The notes under the pieces: generated by a model | Told to the model about the DNA's origin: nothing | Seen by the model: the letters and a program-made list of their open reading frames with translations, nothing else | The model's database searches: none | Translations under genes and position numbers: made by a program | Source of the DNA: Aphelocoma coerulescens | Taxonomy: Eukaryota; Chordata; Aves; Passeriformes; Corvidae | Length of the DNA stretch: 64,000 nucleotides | Assembly (NCBI RefSeq): GCF_041296385.1 | Contig: NW_027184079.1 | Coordinates: 930,001-994,000 of the forward strand | Reading direction: 5' to 3' | Shown: positions 10,543 through 23,775 of the stretch, in pieces | Position numbering within the stretch: position 1 is the first letter of the stretch | Layout of the letters: every line of letters starts with the position of its first letter

Positions 10543-13500
10543 GTAAGAATGATGCATGGTCGGCAGTCGTGGTGTGAGCAGAAACATTTCTTGCAATCGC
10601 CTCTAGCTTTTAGAGTAGTTTCACTTTCCGGTTTGAATAGTGTGAGCCTGGAAAGCCAATAGTCTAAATGTTCAGATGTCTGGAACCCAATAGTAGACAT
10701 GAACTCAAGTCTCTCATAGAAACATCAGGCTTTTTCCTTAAGCCAAGTGCTGGGAGGGGAATTTCTTCTGCAAAACTGCTCTGCTTCTGCTGCTTGTTCC
10801 ATTTTAGAAAGTTTCCTGCTTTGGCCCTGCCTTGATTGAATAGTCCTTTCTCTTCTATCTAGAAGCTCCAGGTTTTCTTCTTACAAGTTGTCTTTGTTTT
10901 CTTTGTCCACAGACAGGAGTCCCTGCTCTCCCAGAGCCCTGTTGATCATCAGAAGCTGCTTGTGGCTGAGGATGCAGATGGCCACGAAAGGCCTAGAAGT
11001 AAAATCGGCAGCAATGTCGTGTGCAAGAAGATTTTCCCAGAGAAAAGCATCCTAGGAGCAGCAAGTGTCCTGGAGGTGCCAGTTGCCAGTATATGACTCC
11101 TAGGATGCTGTGGCGCTGCCAAAGGTGAAGAGGCTCAGAGAGCTGCCAGACATGATCCTCCAGCTGGAAAGGCAGATGTTTGGAGCTCCAGGGAATTCCC
11201 TGACGTCAGCAGTGGAGGAGCAGGATGAGGAAGATGTCCACGCTTGGGCTACTTGTGGCAAGAGTGTCCAAGGCTCCCAGTGCCTCCGTGAGAGCGGCAG
11301 GACTGGAGACGGAGGAAGGCCTTTGGACAGGTGCAAGGTAAGAATGATGCATGGTCCCCAGTTGTGGTGAATACAGAAACATTTCTTCGAAGCATCTCTA
11401 GCTTTTGAAATAGTTTGACATTCCGGTTTGAATTGCGTGAGCCTGGAAAGCCAGTAGTCTAAATGTTCAGATGTCTGCTATCCAATAGTAGACATGAACT
11501 CAAGTCTCTCATAGAAACATCATGCTTTTTCCTTAAGCCAAGTGCGGGGAGGGGAATTTCTTCTGCAAAACTACTGTGCTTCTGCTGCTTGTTCCATTTT
11601 AGAAAGTTTCCTCCCTTGGCCCTGCCTTGATTGAATAGTCCTTTCTCTTCTAACTAGAAGCTCCAGGTTTTAATCTTACAAGTTGTCTTTGTTTTCTTTG
11701 TCCACAGACAGGGGTCCCTGCTCTCCCAGAGCCATGTCGATCATCAGAAGCTTCTTGTGGCTGAGAATGCAGATGGCCACGAAAGGCCTAGGAGTAAAAA
11801 CTGGAGCAAGGACGTGTGCAAGAAGTTTTTCCTAGAGGAAAGCATCCTAGGAGCAGCAAGTGTCCTGGAGGTGCCAGTTGCCAGTATATGACTCCTAGGA
11901 TGCTGTGGCGCTGCCAAAGGCAAAGAGGCTCAGAGATCTGCCAGACACGATCCTCCAGCAGGAAAGGCAGATGTTGGGAGCACCAGGGAATTCCCTGACG
12001 TCAGCAGTGGAGGAGCAGGATGAGGAAGATGTCCACGCTTGGGCTACTTGTGGCAAGAGTGTCCAAGGCTCCCAGTGCCTCCGTGGGAGCTGCAGGACTG
12101 GTGACAGAGGGCAACCATTGGGCAGGACTGGCTGCTTCCTCAGAGCTGTGGCTCTCAGCAGAACTGTCTCATTGCTGAGGATGCACCTGTCCAGGAAGAG
12201 CATTGCAGAGGAGTAGGAGTCCAGCTCATTGCAGTAAGGGAATGGCTGAAGGATGTTTCCCAGGAGCAACTTTGCTGGAGGTGCCAGTTCCAGTCCGTGG
12301 CTCGCAGGATGCTGCAGCTCTGCCTTAGGAGAAGGGGTTTTGCATGGTGCTAGAGAAGATCCTCGAGCAGCAAAGGCAGGTGTTTGCAGCTCCAGGGAAT
12401 ACCCTGACGTCAGCAGTGGAGTAGCAGGATGAGGAAGATGTCCACGCTTGGGCTACTTGTGGCAAGAGCCTCCATCCCTGCCCTTGCCTGGGTGAGAGTT
12501 GCCGGAGCGCAGATGGAGGAAGGCCTTTGGACAGGTGCAAGGTAAGAATGATGCATGGTCGGAAGTCGTGGTGTAAACAGAAACATTTCTTGCAATCATC
12601 CTTACTGTTAGAGTAGTTTCACTTTCCGGTTTGAATAGCGTGAGCCTGGAAAGCCAATAGTCTAAATGTTCAGATGTCTGGTTCCCAGTAGTAGACATGA
12701 ACTCAAGTCTCTCATAGAAACATGAGGTTTTTTCCTTAAGCCAAGTGCTGGGAAGGGAATTTCTTCTGCAATACTGCTGTGCTTCTGCTGCTTGTTCCAT
12801 TTTAGAAAGTTTCCTCCCTTGGCCCTGCCTTGATTGAATAGTCCTTTCTCTTCTATCTAGAAGCTCCAGGTTTTCTTCTTACAAGTTGTCTTTGTTTTCT
12901 TTGTCCACAGACAGGAGTCCCTGTTTTCCCAGAGCCATGTCGATCATCAGAAGCTGCTTGTGGCTGCGGATGCAGATGGCCACGAAAGGCCTAGAAGTAA
13001 AAACTGGAGCAATGTCGTGTCCAAGAAGATTTTCCCAGAGAAAAGCATCCTAGGAGCAGCAAGTGTCCTGTAGCTGCCAGTTTCCAGTATATGACTCTCA
13101 GGATGCTGTGGCGCTGCCAAAGGCGAAGAGGCTCAGAGAGCTGCCAGACACGATCCTCGAGCAGGAAAGGCAGATGTTGGGAGCACCAGGGAATTCCCTG
13201 ATGTCAGCAGTGGAGGAGCAGGATGAGGAAGATCTCGACGCTTGGGCTACTTGTGGCAAGAGTGTCCAAGGCTCCCAGTGCCTCCGTGGGAGCTGCAGGA
13301 GTGGAGTCAGAGGAAGGCCTTTGGACAGGACTGGCTGCTCCCTCAGAGCCATGGCTCTCAGCAGAACCGTCTCATTGCTGAGGATGCACCTGTCCAGGAA
13401 GAGCCTTGCAAAGGAGTAGGAGTCCAGCTCATTGCAGTAAGGGAATGGCTGAAGGATGTTTCCCAGGAGCAACTATGCTGAAGGTGCCAGTTCCAGTCCA

Positions 13501-14956
13501 TGGCTCGCAGGATGCTGCAGCACTGCCATAGGAGAAGGGGTTTGGCATGGTGCTAGAGAAGATCCTCGAGCCGCAAAGGCAGGTGTTTGCAGCTCCAGGG
13601 AATACCCTGACGTCAGCAGTGGAGTAGCAGGATGAGGAAGATGTCCACGCTTGGGCTACTTGTGGCAAGAGCCTCCATCCTTGCCCTTGCCTGGGTGAGA
13701 GTTGCCAGAGCGCAGACGGAGGAAGGCCTTTGGACAGGTGCAAGGTAAGAATGATGCATGGTCGGCAGTCGTGGTGTAAACAGAAACATTTCTTGCAATC
13801 ATCCCTACTGTTAGAGTAGTTTCACTTTCCGGTTTGAATAGCGTGAGCCTGGAAAGCCAATAGTCCAAATATTCAGATGTCTGGTACCCAATAGTAGACA
13901 TGAACTCAAGTCTCTCATAGAAACATCAGGCGTTTTCCTTAAGCCAAGTGCTGGGAGGGGAATTTCTTCTGCAATACTGCTGTGCTTCTGCTGCTTGTTC
14001 CATTTTAGAAAGTTTCCTCCCTTGGCTCTGCCTTGATTGAATAGTCCTTTCTCTTCTAACTAGAAGCTCCAGGTTTTCTTCTTACAAGTTGTCTTTGTTT
14101 TCTTTGTCCACAGACAGGAGTCCCTGCTCTCCCAGAGCCATGTCGATCATCAGAAGCTGCTTGTGGCTGCGGATGCAGATGGCCACAAAAGGCCTAGAAG
14201 TAAAATCTGCAGCAAGGTTGTATGCAAGAAGATTTTCCCAGAGAAAAGCATCCTAGGAGCAGCAAGTGTCCTGGAGGTGCCAGTTGCCAGTATATGACTC
14301 CTAGGATGCTGTTGCGCTTCCAAAGTGTAAGAGGCTCAGAGAGCTGCCAGACACGATCCTCGAGCAGGAAAGGCAGATGTTGGGAGCTCCAGGGAATTCC
14401 CTGATGTCAGCAGTGGAGGAGCAGGATGAGGAAGATCTCGACGCTTGGGCTACTTGTGGCAAGAGTGTCCAAGGCTCCCAGTGCCTCCGTGGGAGCTGCA
14501 GGACTGGAGGACTGCAGGACGGAGGAAGGCCTTTGGGCAGGACTGGCTGCTCCCTCAGAGCCGTGGCTCTCAGCAGAACCGTCTCATTGCTGAGGATGCA
14601 CCTATCCAGGAAGAGCCTTGCAAAGGTGTAGGAGTCCAGCTCATTGCAGTAAGGGAATGGCTGAAGGATGTTTCCCAGGAGCAACTATGCTGAAGGTGCC
14701 AGTTCCAGTCCATGGCTCGCAGGATGCTGCAGCACTGCCATAGGAGAAGGCATTTGGCATGGTGCTAGAGAAGATCCTCGAGCAGCAAAGGCAAGTGTTT
14801 GCAGCTCCAGGGAATTCCTAGATGTCAGCAGTGGAAGATCAGGATGAGGAATATCTCCAGGCTTGGGCTACTTGTGGCAAGAGCCTCCATCCCTGCCCGA
14901 GCTTGGGTGAGAGTTGCCAGAGCGCAGACGGAGGAAGGCCTTTGGACAGGTGCAAG
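10543..14956 (+). repeat. Higher-order repeat copy H3 (S-L-L-L, 4414 bp)
   Basis: Unit sizes are 795, 1204, 1203 and 1212, with the 9-bp duplication at about 14508-14519. It differs from H2 and H4 by only a few substitutions that I could find. One is GGTTGTATGC at about 14216, shared with H4, where H2 has GGTTGTGTGC. This indicates very recent duplication or strong homogenisation. Confidence 0.9.
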
Positions 14957-17900
14957 GTAAGAATGATGCATGGTCGGCAGTCGTGGTGTGAGCAGAAACA
15001 TTTCTTGCAATCGCCTCTAGCTTTTAGAGTAGTTTCACTTTCCGGTTTGAATAGTGTGAGCCTGGAAAGCCAATAGTCTAAATGTTCAGATGTCTGGAAC
15101 CCAATAGTAGACATGAACTCAAGTCTCTCATAGAAACATCAGGCTTTTTCCTTAAGCCAAGTGCTGGGAGGGGAATTTCTTCTGCAAAACTGCTCTGCTT
15201 CTGCTGCTTGTTCCATTTTAGAAAGTTTCCTGCTTTGGCCCTGCCTTGATTGAATAGTCCTTTCTCTTCTATCTAGAAGCTCCAGGTTTTCTTCTTACAA
15301 GTTGTCTTTGTTTTCTTTGTCCACAGACAGGAGTCCCTGCTCTCCCAGAGCCCTGTTGATCATCAGAAGCTGCTTGTGGCTGAGGATGCAGATGGCCACG
15401 AAAGGCCTAGAAGTAAAATCGGCAGCAATGTCGTGTGCAAGAAGATTTTCCCAGAGAAAAGCATCCTAGGAGCAGCAAGTGTCCTGGAGGTGCCAGTTGC
15501 CAGTATATGACTCCTAGGATGCTGTGGCGCTGCCAAAGGTGAAGAGGCTCAGAGAGCTGCCAGACATGATCCTCCAGCTGGAAAGGCAGATGTTTGGAGC
15601 TCCAGGGAATTCCCTGACGTCAGCAGTGGAGGAGCAGGATGAGGAAGATGTCCACGCTTGGGCTACTTGTGGCAAGAGTGTCCAAGGCTCCCAGTGCCTC
15701 CGTGAGAGCGGCAGGACTGGAGACGGAGGAAGGCCTTTGGACAGGTGCAAGGTAAGAATGATGCATGGTCCCCAGTTGTGGTGAATACAGAAACATTTCT
15801 TCGAAGCATCTCTAGCTTTTGAAATAGTTTGACATTCCGGTTTGAATTGCGTGAGCCTGGAAAGCCAGTAGTCTAAATGTTCAGATGTCTGCTATCCAAT
15901 AGTAGACATGAACTCAAGTCTCTCATAGAAACATCATGCTTTTTCCTTAAGCCAAGTGCGGGGAGGGGAATTTCTTCTGCAAAACTACTGTGCTTCTGCT
16001 GCTTGTTCCATTTTAGAAAGTTTCCTCCCTTGGCCCTGCCTTGATTGAATAGTCCTTTCTCTTCTAACTAGAAGCTCCAGGTTTTAATCTTACAAGTTGT
16101 CTTTGTTTTCTTTGTCCACAGACAGGGGTCCCTGCTCTCCCAGAGCCATGTCGATCATCAGAAGCTTCTTGTGGCTGAGAATGCAGATGGCCACGAAAGG
16201 CCTAGGAGTAAAAACTGGAGCAAGGACGTGTGCAAGAAGTTTTTCCTAGAGGAAAGCATCCTAGGAGCAGCAAGTGTCCTGGAGGTGCCAGTTGCCAGTA
16301 TATGACTCCTAGGATGCTGTGGCGCTGCCAAAGGCGAAGAGGCTCAGAGATCTGCCAGACACGATCCTCCAGCAGGAAAGGCAGATGTTGGGAGCACCAG
16401 GGAATTCCCTGACGTCAGCAGTGGAGGAGCAGGATGAGGAAGATGTCCACGCTTGGGCTACTTGTGGCAAGAGTGTCCAAGGCTCCCAGTGCCTCCGTGG
16501 GAGCTGCAGGACTGGTGACAGAGGGCAACCATTGGGCAGGACTGGCTGCTTCCTCAGAGCTGTGGCTCTCAGCAGAACTGTCTCATTGCTGAGGATGCAC
16601 CTGTCCAGGAAGAGCATTGCAGAGGAGTAGGAGTCCAGCTCATTGCAGTAAGGGAATGGCTGAAGGATGTTTCCCAGGAGCAACTTTGCTGGAGGTGCCA
16701 GTTCCAGTCCGTGGCTCGCAGGATGCTGCAGCTCTGCCTTAGGAGAAGGGGTTTTGCATGGTGCTAGAGAAGATCCTCGAGCAGCAAAGGCAGGTGTTTG
16801 CAGCTCCAGGGAATACCCTGACGTCAGCAGTGGAGTAGCAGGATGAGGAAGATGTCCACGCTTGGGCTACTTGTGGCAAGAGCCTCCATCCCTGCCCTTG
16901 CCTGGGTGAGAGTTGCCGGAGCGCAGATGGAGGAAGGCCTTTGGACAGGTGCAAGGTAAGAATGATGCATGGTCGGAAGTCGTGGTGTAAACAGAAACAT
17001 TTCTTGCAATCATCCTTACTGTTAGAGTAGTTTCACTTTCCGGTTTGAATAGCGTGAGCCTGGAAAGCCAATAGTCTAAATGTTCAGATGTCTGGTTCCC
17101 AGTAGTAGACATGAACTCAAGTCTCTCATAGAAACATGAGGTTTTTTCCTTAAGCCAAGTGCTGGGAAGGGAATTTCTTCTGCAATACTGCTGTGCTTCT
17201 GCTGCTTGTTCCATTTTAGAAAGTTTCCTCCCTTGGCCCTGCCTTGATTGAATAGTCCTTTCTCTTCTATCTAGAAGCTCCAGGTTTTCTTCTTACAAGT
17301 TGTCTTTGTTTTCTTTGTCCACAGACAGGAGTCCCTGTTTTCCCAGAGCCATGTCGATCATCAGAAGCTGCTTGTGGCTGCGGATGCAGATGGCCACGAA
17401 AGGCCTAGAAGTAAAAACTGGAGCAATGTCGTGTCCAAGAAGATTTTCCCAGAGAAAAGCATCCTAGGAGCAGCAAGTGTCCTGTAGCTGCCAGTTTCCA
17501 GTATATGACTCTCAGGATGCTGTGGCGCTGCCAAAGGCGAAGAGGCTCAGAGAGCTGCCAGACACGATCCTCGAGCAGGAAAGGCAGATGTTGGGAGCAC
17601 CAGGGAATTCCCTGATGTCAGCAGTGGAGGAGCAGGATGAGGAAGATCTCGACGCTTGGGCTACTTGTGGCAAGAGTGTCCAAGGCTCCCAGTGCCTCCG
17701 TGGGAGCTGCAGGAGTGGAGTCAGAGGAAGGCCTTTGGACAGGACTGGCTGCTCCCTCAGAGCCATGGCTCTCAGCAGAACCGTCTCATTGCTGAGGATG
17801 CACCTGTCCAGGAAGAGCCTTGCAAAGGAGTAGGAGTCCAGCTCATTGCAGTAAGGGAATGGCTGAAGGATGTTTCCCAGGAGCAACTATGCTGAAGGTG

Positions 17901-19370
17901 CCAGTTCCAGTCCATGGCTCGCAGGATGCTGCAGCACTGCCATAGGAGAAGGGGTTTGGCATGGTGCTAGAGAAGATCCTCGAGCCGCAAAGGCAGGTGT
18001 TTGCAGCTCCAGGGAATACCCTGACGTCAGCAGTGGAGTAGCAGGATGAGGAAGATGTCCACGCTTGGGCTACTTGTGGCAAGAGCCTCCATCCTTGCCC
18101 TTGCCTGGGTGAGAGTTGCCAGAGCGCAGACGGAGGAAGGCCTTTGGACAGGTGCAAGGTAAGAATGATGCATGGTCGGCAGTCGTGGTGTAAACAGAAA
18201 CATTTCTTGCAATCATCCCTACTGTTAGAGTAGTTTCACTTTCCGGTTTGAATAGCGTGAGCCTGGAAAGCCAATAGTCCAAATATTCAGATGTCTGGTA
18301 CCCAATAGTAGACATGAACTCAAGTCTCTCATAGAAACATCAGGCGTTTTCCTTAAGCCAAGTGCTGGGAGGGGAATTTCTTCTGCAATACTGCTGTGCT
18401 TCTGCTGCTTGTTCCATTTTAGAAAGTTTCCTCCCTTGGCTCTGCCTTGATTGAATAGTCCTTTCTCTTCTAACTAGAAGCTCCAGGTTTTCTTCTTACA
18501 AGTTGTCTTTGTTTTCTTTGTCCACAGACAGGAGTCCCTGCTCTCCCAGAGCCATGTCGATCATCAGAAGCTGCTTGTGGCTGCGGATGCAGATGGCCAC
18601 AAAAGGCCTAGAAGTAAAATCTGCAGCAAGGTTGTATGCAAGAAGATTTTCCCAGAGAAAAGCATCCTAGGAGCAGCAAGTGTCCTGGAGGTGCCAGTTG
18701 CCAGTATATGACTCCTAGGATGCTGTTGCGCTTCCAAAGTGTAAGAGGCTCAGAGAGCTGCCAGACACGATCCTCGAGCAGGAAAGGCAGATGTTGGGAG
18801 CTCCAGGGAATTCCCTGATGTCAGCAGTGGAGGAGCAGGATGAGGAAGATCTCGACGCTTGGGCTACTTGTGGCAAGAGTGTCCAAGGCTCCCAGTGCCT
18901 CCGTGGGAGCTGCAGGACTGGAGGACTGCAGGACGGAGGAAGGCCTTTGGGCAGGACTGGCTGCTCCCTCAGAGCCGTGGCTCTCAGCAGAACCGTCTCA
19001 TTGCTGAGGATGCACCTATCCAGGAAGAGCCTTGCAAAGGTGTAGGAGTCCAGCTCATTGCAGTAAGGGAATGGCTGAAGGATGTTTCCCAGGAGCAACT
19101 ATGCTGAAGGTGCCAGTTCCAGTCCATGGCTCGCAGGATGCTGCAGCACTGCCATAGGAGAAGGCATTTGGCATGGTGCTAGAGAAGATCCTCGAGCAGC
19201 AAAGGCAAGTGTTTGCAGCTCCAGGGAATTCCTAGATGTCAGCAGTGGAAGATCAGGATGAGGAATATCTCCAGGCTTGGGCTACTTGTGGCAAGAGCCT
19301 CCATCCCTGCCCGAGCTTGGGTGAGAGTTGCCAGAGCGCAGACGGAGGAAGGCCTTTGGACAGGTGCAAG
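14957..19370 (+). repeat. Higher-order repeat copy H4 (S-L-L-L, 4414 bp)
   Basis: Unit sizes are 795, 1204, 1203 and 1212, with the 9-bp duplication at about 18922-18933, the last copy to carry it. A private substitution is CAAAGGCGAAGAGG at about 16329, where H2, H3 and H5 have CAAAGGCAAAGAGG. Otherwise it is almost the same as H3. Confidence 0.9.
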
Positions 19371-22300
19371 GTAAGAATGATGCATGGTCGGCAGTCGTGG
19401 TGTGAGCAGAAACATTTCTTGCAATCGCCTCTAGCTTTTAGAGTAGTTTCACTTTCCGGTTTGAATAGTGTGAGCCTGGAAAGCCAATAGTCTAAATGTT
19501 CAGATGTCTGGAACCCAATAGTAGACATGAACTCAAGTCTCTCATAGAAACATCAGGCTTTTTCCTTAAGCCAAGTGCTGGGAGGGGAATTTCTTCTGCA
19601 AAACTGCTCTGCTTCTGCTGCTTGTTCCATTTTAGAAAGTTTCCTGCTTTGGCCCTGCCTTGATTGAATAGTCCTTTCTCTTCTATCTAGAAGCTCCAGG
19701 TTTTCTTCTTACAAGTTGTCTTTGTTTTCTTTGTCCACAGACAGGAGTCCCTGCTCTCCCAGAGCCCTGTTGATCATCAGAAGCTGCTTGTGGCTGAGGA
19801 TGCAGATGGCCACGAAAGGCCTAGAAGTAAAATCGGCAGCAATGTCGTGTGCAAGAAGATTTTCCCAGAGAAAAGCATCCTAGGAGCAGCAAGTGTCCTG
19901 GAGGTGCCAGTTGCCAGTATATGACTCCTAGGATGCTGTGGCGCTGCCAAAGGTGAAGAGGCTCAGAGAGCTGCCAGACATGATCCTCCAGCTGGAAAGG
20001 CAGATGTTTGGAGCTCCAGGGAATTCCCTGACGTCAGCAGTGGAGGAGCAGGATGAGGAAGATGTCCACGCTTGGGCTACTTGTGGCAAGAGTGTCCAAG
20101 GCTCCCAGTGCCTCCGTGAGAGCGGCAGGACTGGAGACGGAGGAAGGCCTTTGGACAGGTGCAAGGTAAGAATGATGCATGGTCCCCAGTTGTGGTGAAT
20201 ACAGAAACATTTCTTCGAAGCATCTCTAGCTTTTGAAATAGTTTGACATTCCGGTTTGAATTGCGTGAGCCTGGAAAGCCAGTAGTCTAAATGTTCAGAT
20301 GTCTGCTATCCAATAGTAGACATGAACTCAAGTCTCTCATAGAAACATCATGCTTTTTCCTTAAGCCAAGTGCGGGGAGGGGAATTTCTTCTGCAAAACT
20401 ACTGTGCTTCTGCTGCTTGTTCCATTTTAGAAAGTTTCCTCCCTTGGCCCTGCCTTGATTGAATAGTCCTTTCTCTTCTAACTAGAAGCTCCAGGTTTTA
20501 ATCTTACAAGTTGTCTTTGTTTTCTTTGTCCACAGACAGGGGTCCCTGCTCTCCCAGAGCCATGTCGATCATCAGAAGCTTCTTGTGGCTGAGAATGCAG
20601 ATGGCCACGAAAGGCCTAGGAGTAAAAACTGGAGCAAGGACGTGTGCAAGAAGTTTTTCCTAGAGGAAAGCATCCTAGGAGCAGCAAGTGTCCTGGAGGT
20701 GCCAGTTGCCAGTATATGACTCCTAGGATGCTGTGGCGCTGCCAAAGGCAAAGAGGCTCAGAGATCTGCCAGACACGATCCTCCAGCAGGAAAGGCAGAT
20801 GTTGGGAGCACCAGGGAATTCCCTGACGTCAGCAGTGGAGGAGCAGGATGAGGAAGATGTCCACGCTTGGGCTACTTGTGGCAAGAGTGTCCAAGGCTCC
20901 CAGTGCCTCCGTGGGAGCTGCAGGACTGGTGACAGAGGGCAACCATTGGGCAGGACTGGCTGCTTCCTCAGAGCTGTGGCTCTCAGCAGAACTGTCTCAT
21001 TGCTGAGGATGCACCTGTCCAGGAAGAGCATTGCAGAGGAGTAGGAGTCCAGCTCATTGCAGTAAGGGAATGGCTGAAGGATGTTTCCCAGGAGCAACTT
21101 TGCTGGAGGTGCCAGTTCCAGTCCGTGGCTCGCAGGATGCTGCAGCTCTGCCTTAGGAGAAGGGGTTTTGCATGGTGCTAGAGAAGATCCTCGAGCAGCA
21201 AAGGCAGGTGTTTGCAGCTCCAGGGAATACCCTGACGTCAGCAGTGGAGTAGCAGGATGAGGAAGATGTCCACGCTTGGGCTACTTGTGGCAAGAGCCTC
21301 CATCCCTGCCCTTGCCTGGGTGAGAGTTGCCGGAGCGCAGATGGAGGAAGGCCTTTGGACAGGTGCAAGGTAAGAATGATGCATGGTCGGAAGTCGTGGT
21401 GTAAACAGAAACATTTCTTGCAATCATCCTTACTGTTAGAGTAGTTTCACTTTCCGGTTTGAATAGCGTGAGCCTGGAAAGCCAATAGTCTAAATGTTCA
21501 GATGTCTGGTTCCCAGTAGTAGACATGAACTCAAGTCTCTCATAGAAACATGAGGTTTTTTCCTTAAGCCAAGTGCTGGGAAGGGAATTTCTTCTGCAAT
21601 ACTGCTGTGCTTCTGCTGCTTGTTCCATTTTAGAAAGTTTCCTCCCTTGGCCCTGCCTTGATTGAATAGTCCTTTCTCTTCTATCTAGAAGCTCCAGGTT
21701 TTCTTCTTACAAGTTGTCTTTGTTTTCTTTGTCCACAGACAGGAGTCCCTGTTTTCCCAGAGCCATGTCGATCATCAGAAGCTGCTTGTGGCTGCGGATG
21801 CAGATGGCCACGAAAGGCCTAGAAGTAAAAACTGGAGCAATGTCGTGTCCAAGAAGATTTTCCCAGAGAAAAGCATCCTAGGAGCAGCAAGTGTCCTGTA
21901 GCTGCCAGTTTCCAGTATATGACTCTCAGGATGCTGTGGCGCTGCCAAAGGCGAAGAGGCTCAGAGAGCTGCCAGACACGATCCTCGAGCAGGAAAGGCA
22001 GATGTTGGGAGCACCAGGGAATTCCCTGATGTCAGCAGTGGAGGAGCAGGATGAGGAAGATCTCGACGCTTGGGCTACTTGTGGCAAGAGTGTCCAAGGC
22101 TCCCAGTGCCTCCGTGGGAGCTGCAGGAGTGGAGTCAGAGGAAGGCCTTTGGACAGGACTGGCTGCTCCCTCAGAGCCATGGCTCTCAGCAGAACCGTCT
22201 CATTGCTGAGGATGCACCTGTCCAGGAAGAGCCTTGCAAAGGAGTAGGAGTCCAGCTCATTGCAGTAAGGGAATGGCTGAAGGATGTTTCCCAGGAGCAA

Positions 22301-23775
22301 CTATGCTGAAGGTGCCAGTTCCAGTCCATGGCTCGCAGGATGCTGCAGCACTGCCATAGGAGAAGGGGTTTGGCATGGTGCTAGAGAAGATCCTCGAGCC
22401 GCAAAGGCAGGTGTTTGCAGCTCCAGGGAATACCCTGACGTCAGCAGTGGAGTAGCAGGATGAGGAAGATGTCCACGCTTGGGCTACTTGTGGCAAGAGC
22501 CTCCATCCTTGCCCTTGCCTGGGTGAGAGTTGCCAGAGCGCAGACGGAGGAAGGCCTTTGGACAGGTGCAAGGTAAGAATGATGCATGGTCGGCAGTCGT
22601 GGTGTAAACAGAAACATTTCTTGCAATCATCCCTACTGTTAGAGTAGTTTCACTTTCCGGTTTGAATAGCGTGAGCCTGGAAAGCCAATAGTCTAAATGT
22701 TCAGATGTCTGGTACCCAATAGTAGACATGAACTCAAGTCTCTCATAGAAACATCAGGCTTTTTCCTTAAGCCAAGTGCTGGGAGGGGAATTTCTTCTGC
22801 AAAACTACTGTGCTTCTGCTGCTTGTTCCATTTTAGAAAGTTTCCTCCCTTGGCCCTGCCTTGATTGAATAGTCCTTTTTTTTCTAACTAGAAGCTCCAG
22901 GTTTTCTTCTTACAAGTTGTCTTTGTTTTCTTTGTCCACAGACAGGAGTCCCTGCTCTCCCAGAGCCATGTCGATCATCAGAAGCTGCTTGTGGCTGAGA
23001 ATGCAGATGGCCACGAAAGGCCTAGGAGTAAAAACTGGAGCAAGGACGTGTGCAAGAAGATTTTCCCAGAGAAAAGCATCCTAGGAGCAGCAAGTGTCCT
23101 GGAGGTGCCAGTTGCCAGTATATGACTCCTAGGATGCTGTGGCGCTGCCAAAGGCGAAGAGGCTCAGAGAGCTGCCAGACACGATCCTCGAGCAGGAAAG
23201 GCAGATGTTGGGAGCACCAGGGAATTCCCTGCCGTCAGCAGTGGAGGAGCAGGATGAGGAAGATGTCCACGCTTGGGCTACTTGTGGCAAGAGTGTCCAA
23301 GGCTCCCAGTGCCTCCGTGGGAGCTGCAGGAGTGGTGACGGAGGACAACCATTGGGCAGGACTGGCTGCTCCCTCAGAGCCGTGGCTCTCAGCAGAACCG
23401 TCTCATTGCTGAGGATGCACCTGTCCAGGAAGAGCATTGCAGAGGAGTAGGAGTCCAGCTCATTGCAGTAAGGGAATGGCTGAGGGATGTTTCCCAGGAG
23501 CAACTTTGCTGGAGGTGCCAGTTCCAGTCCATGGCTCGCAGGATGCTGCAGCACTGCCATAGGAGAAGGGGTTTTGCATGGTGCTAGAGAAGATCCTCGA
23601 GCAGCAAAGGCAGGTGTTTGCAGCTCCAGGGAATACCCTGACGTCAGCAGTGGAGTAGCAGGATGAGGAAGATGTCTACGCTTGGGCTACTTGTGGCAAG
23701 AGCCTCCATCCCTGCCCTTGCCTGGGTGAGAGTTGCCGGAGCGCAGACGGAGGAAGGCCTTTGGACAGGTGCAAG
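19371..23775 (+). repeat. Higher-order repeat copy H5 (S-L-L-L, 4405 bp)
   Basis: Unit sizes are 795, 1204, 1203 and 1203. The first three units match H2-H4, but the last unit lacks the 9-bp duplication and switches to a different subtype (GACGGAGGACAACCATTGGG at about 23337). The switch, at roughly 22.6-22.7 kb, is the right edge of the homogenised block. Confidence 0.87.
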
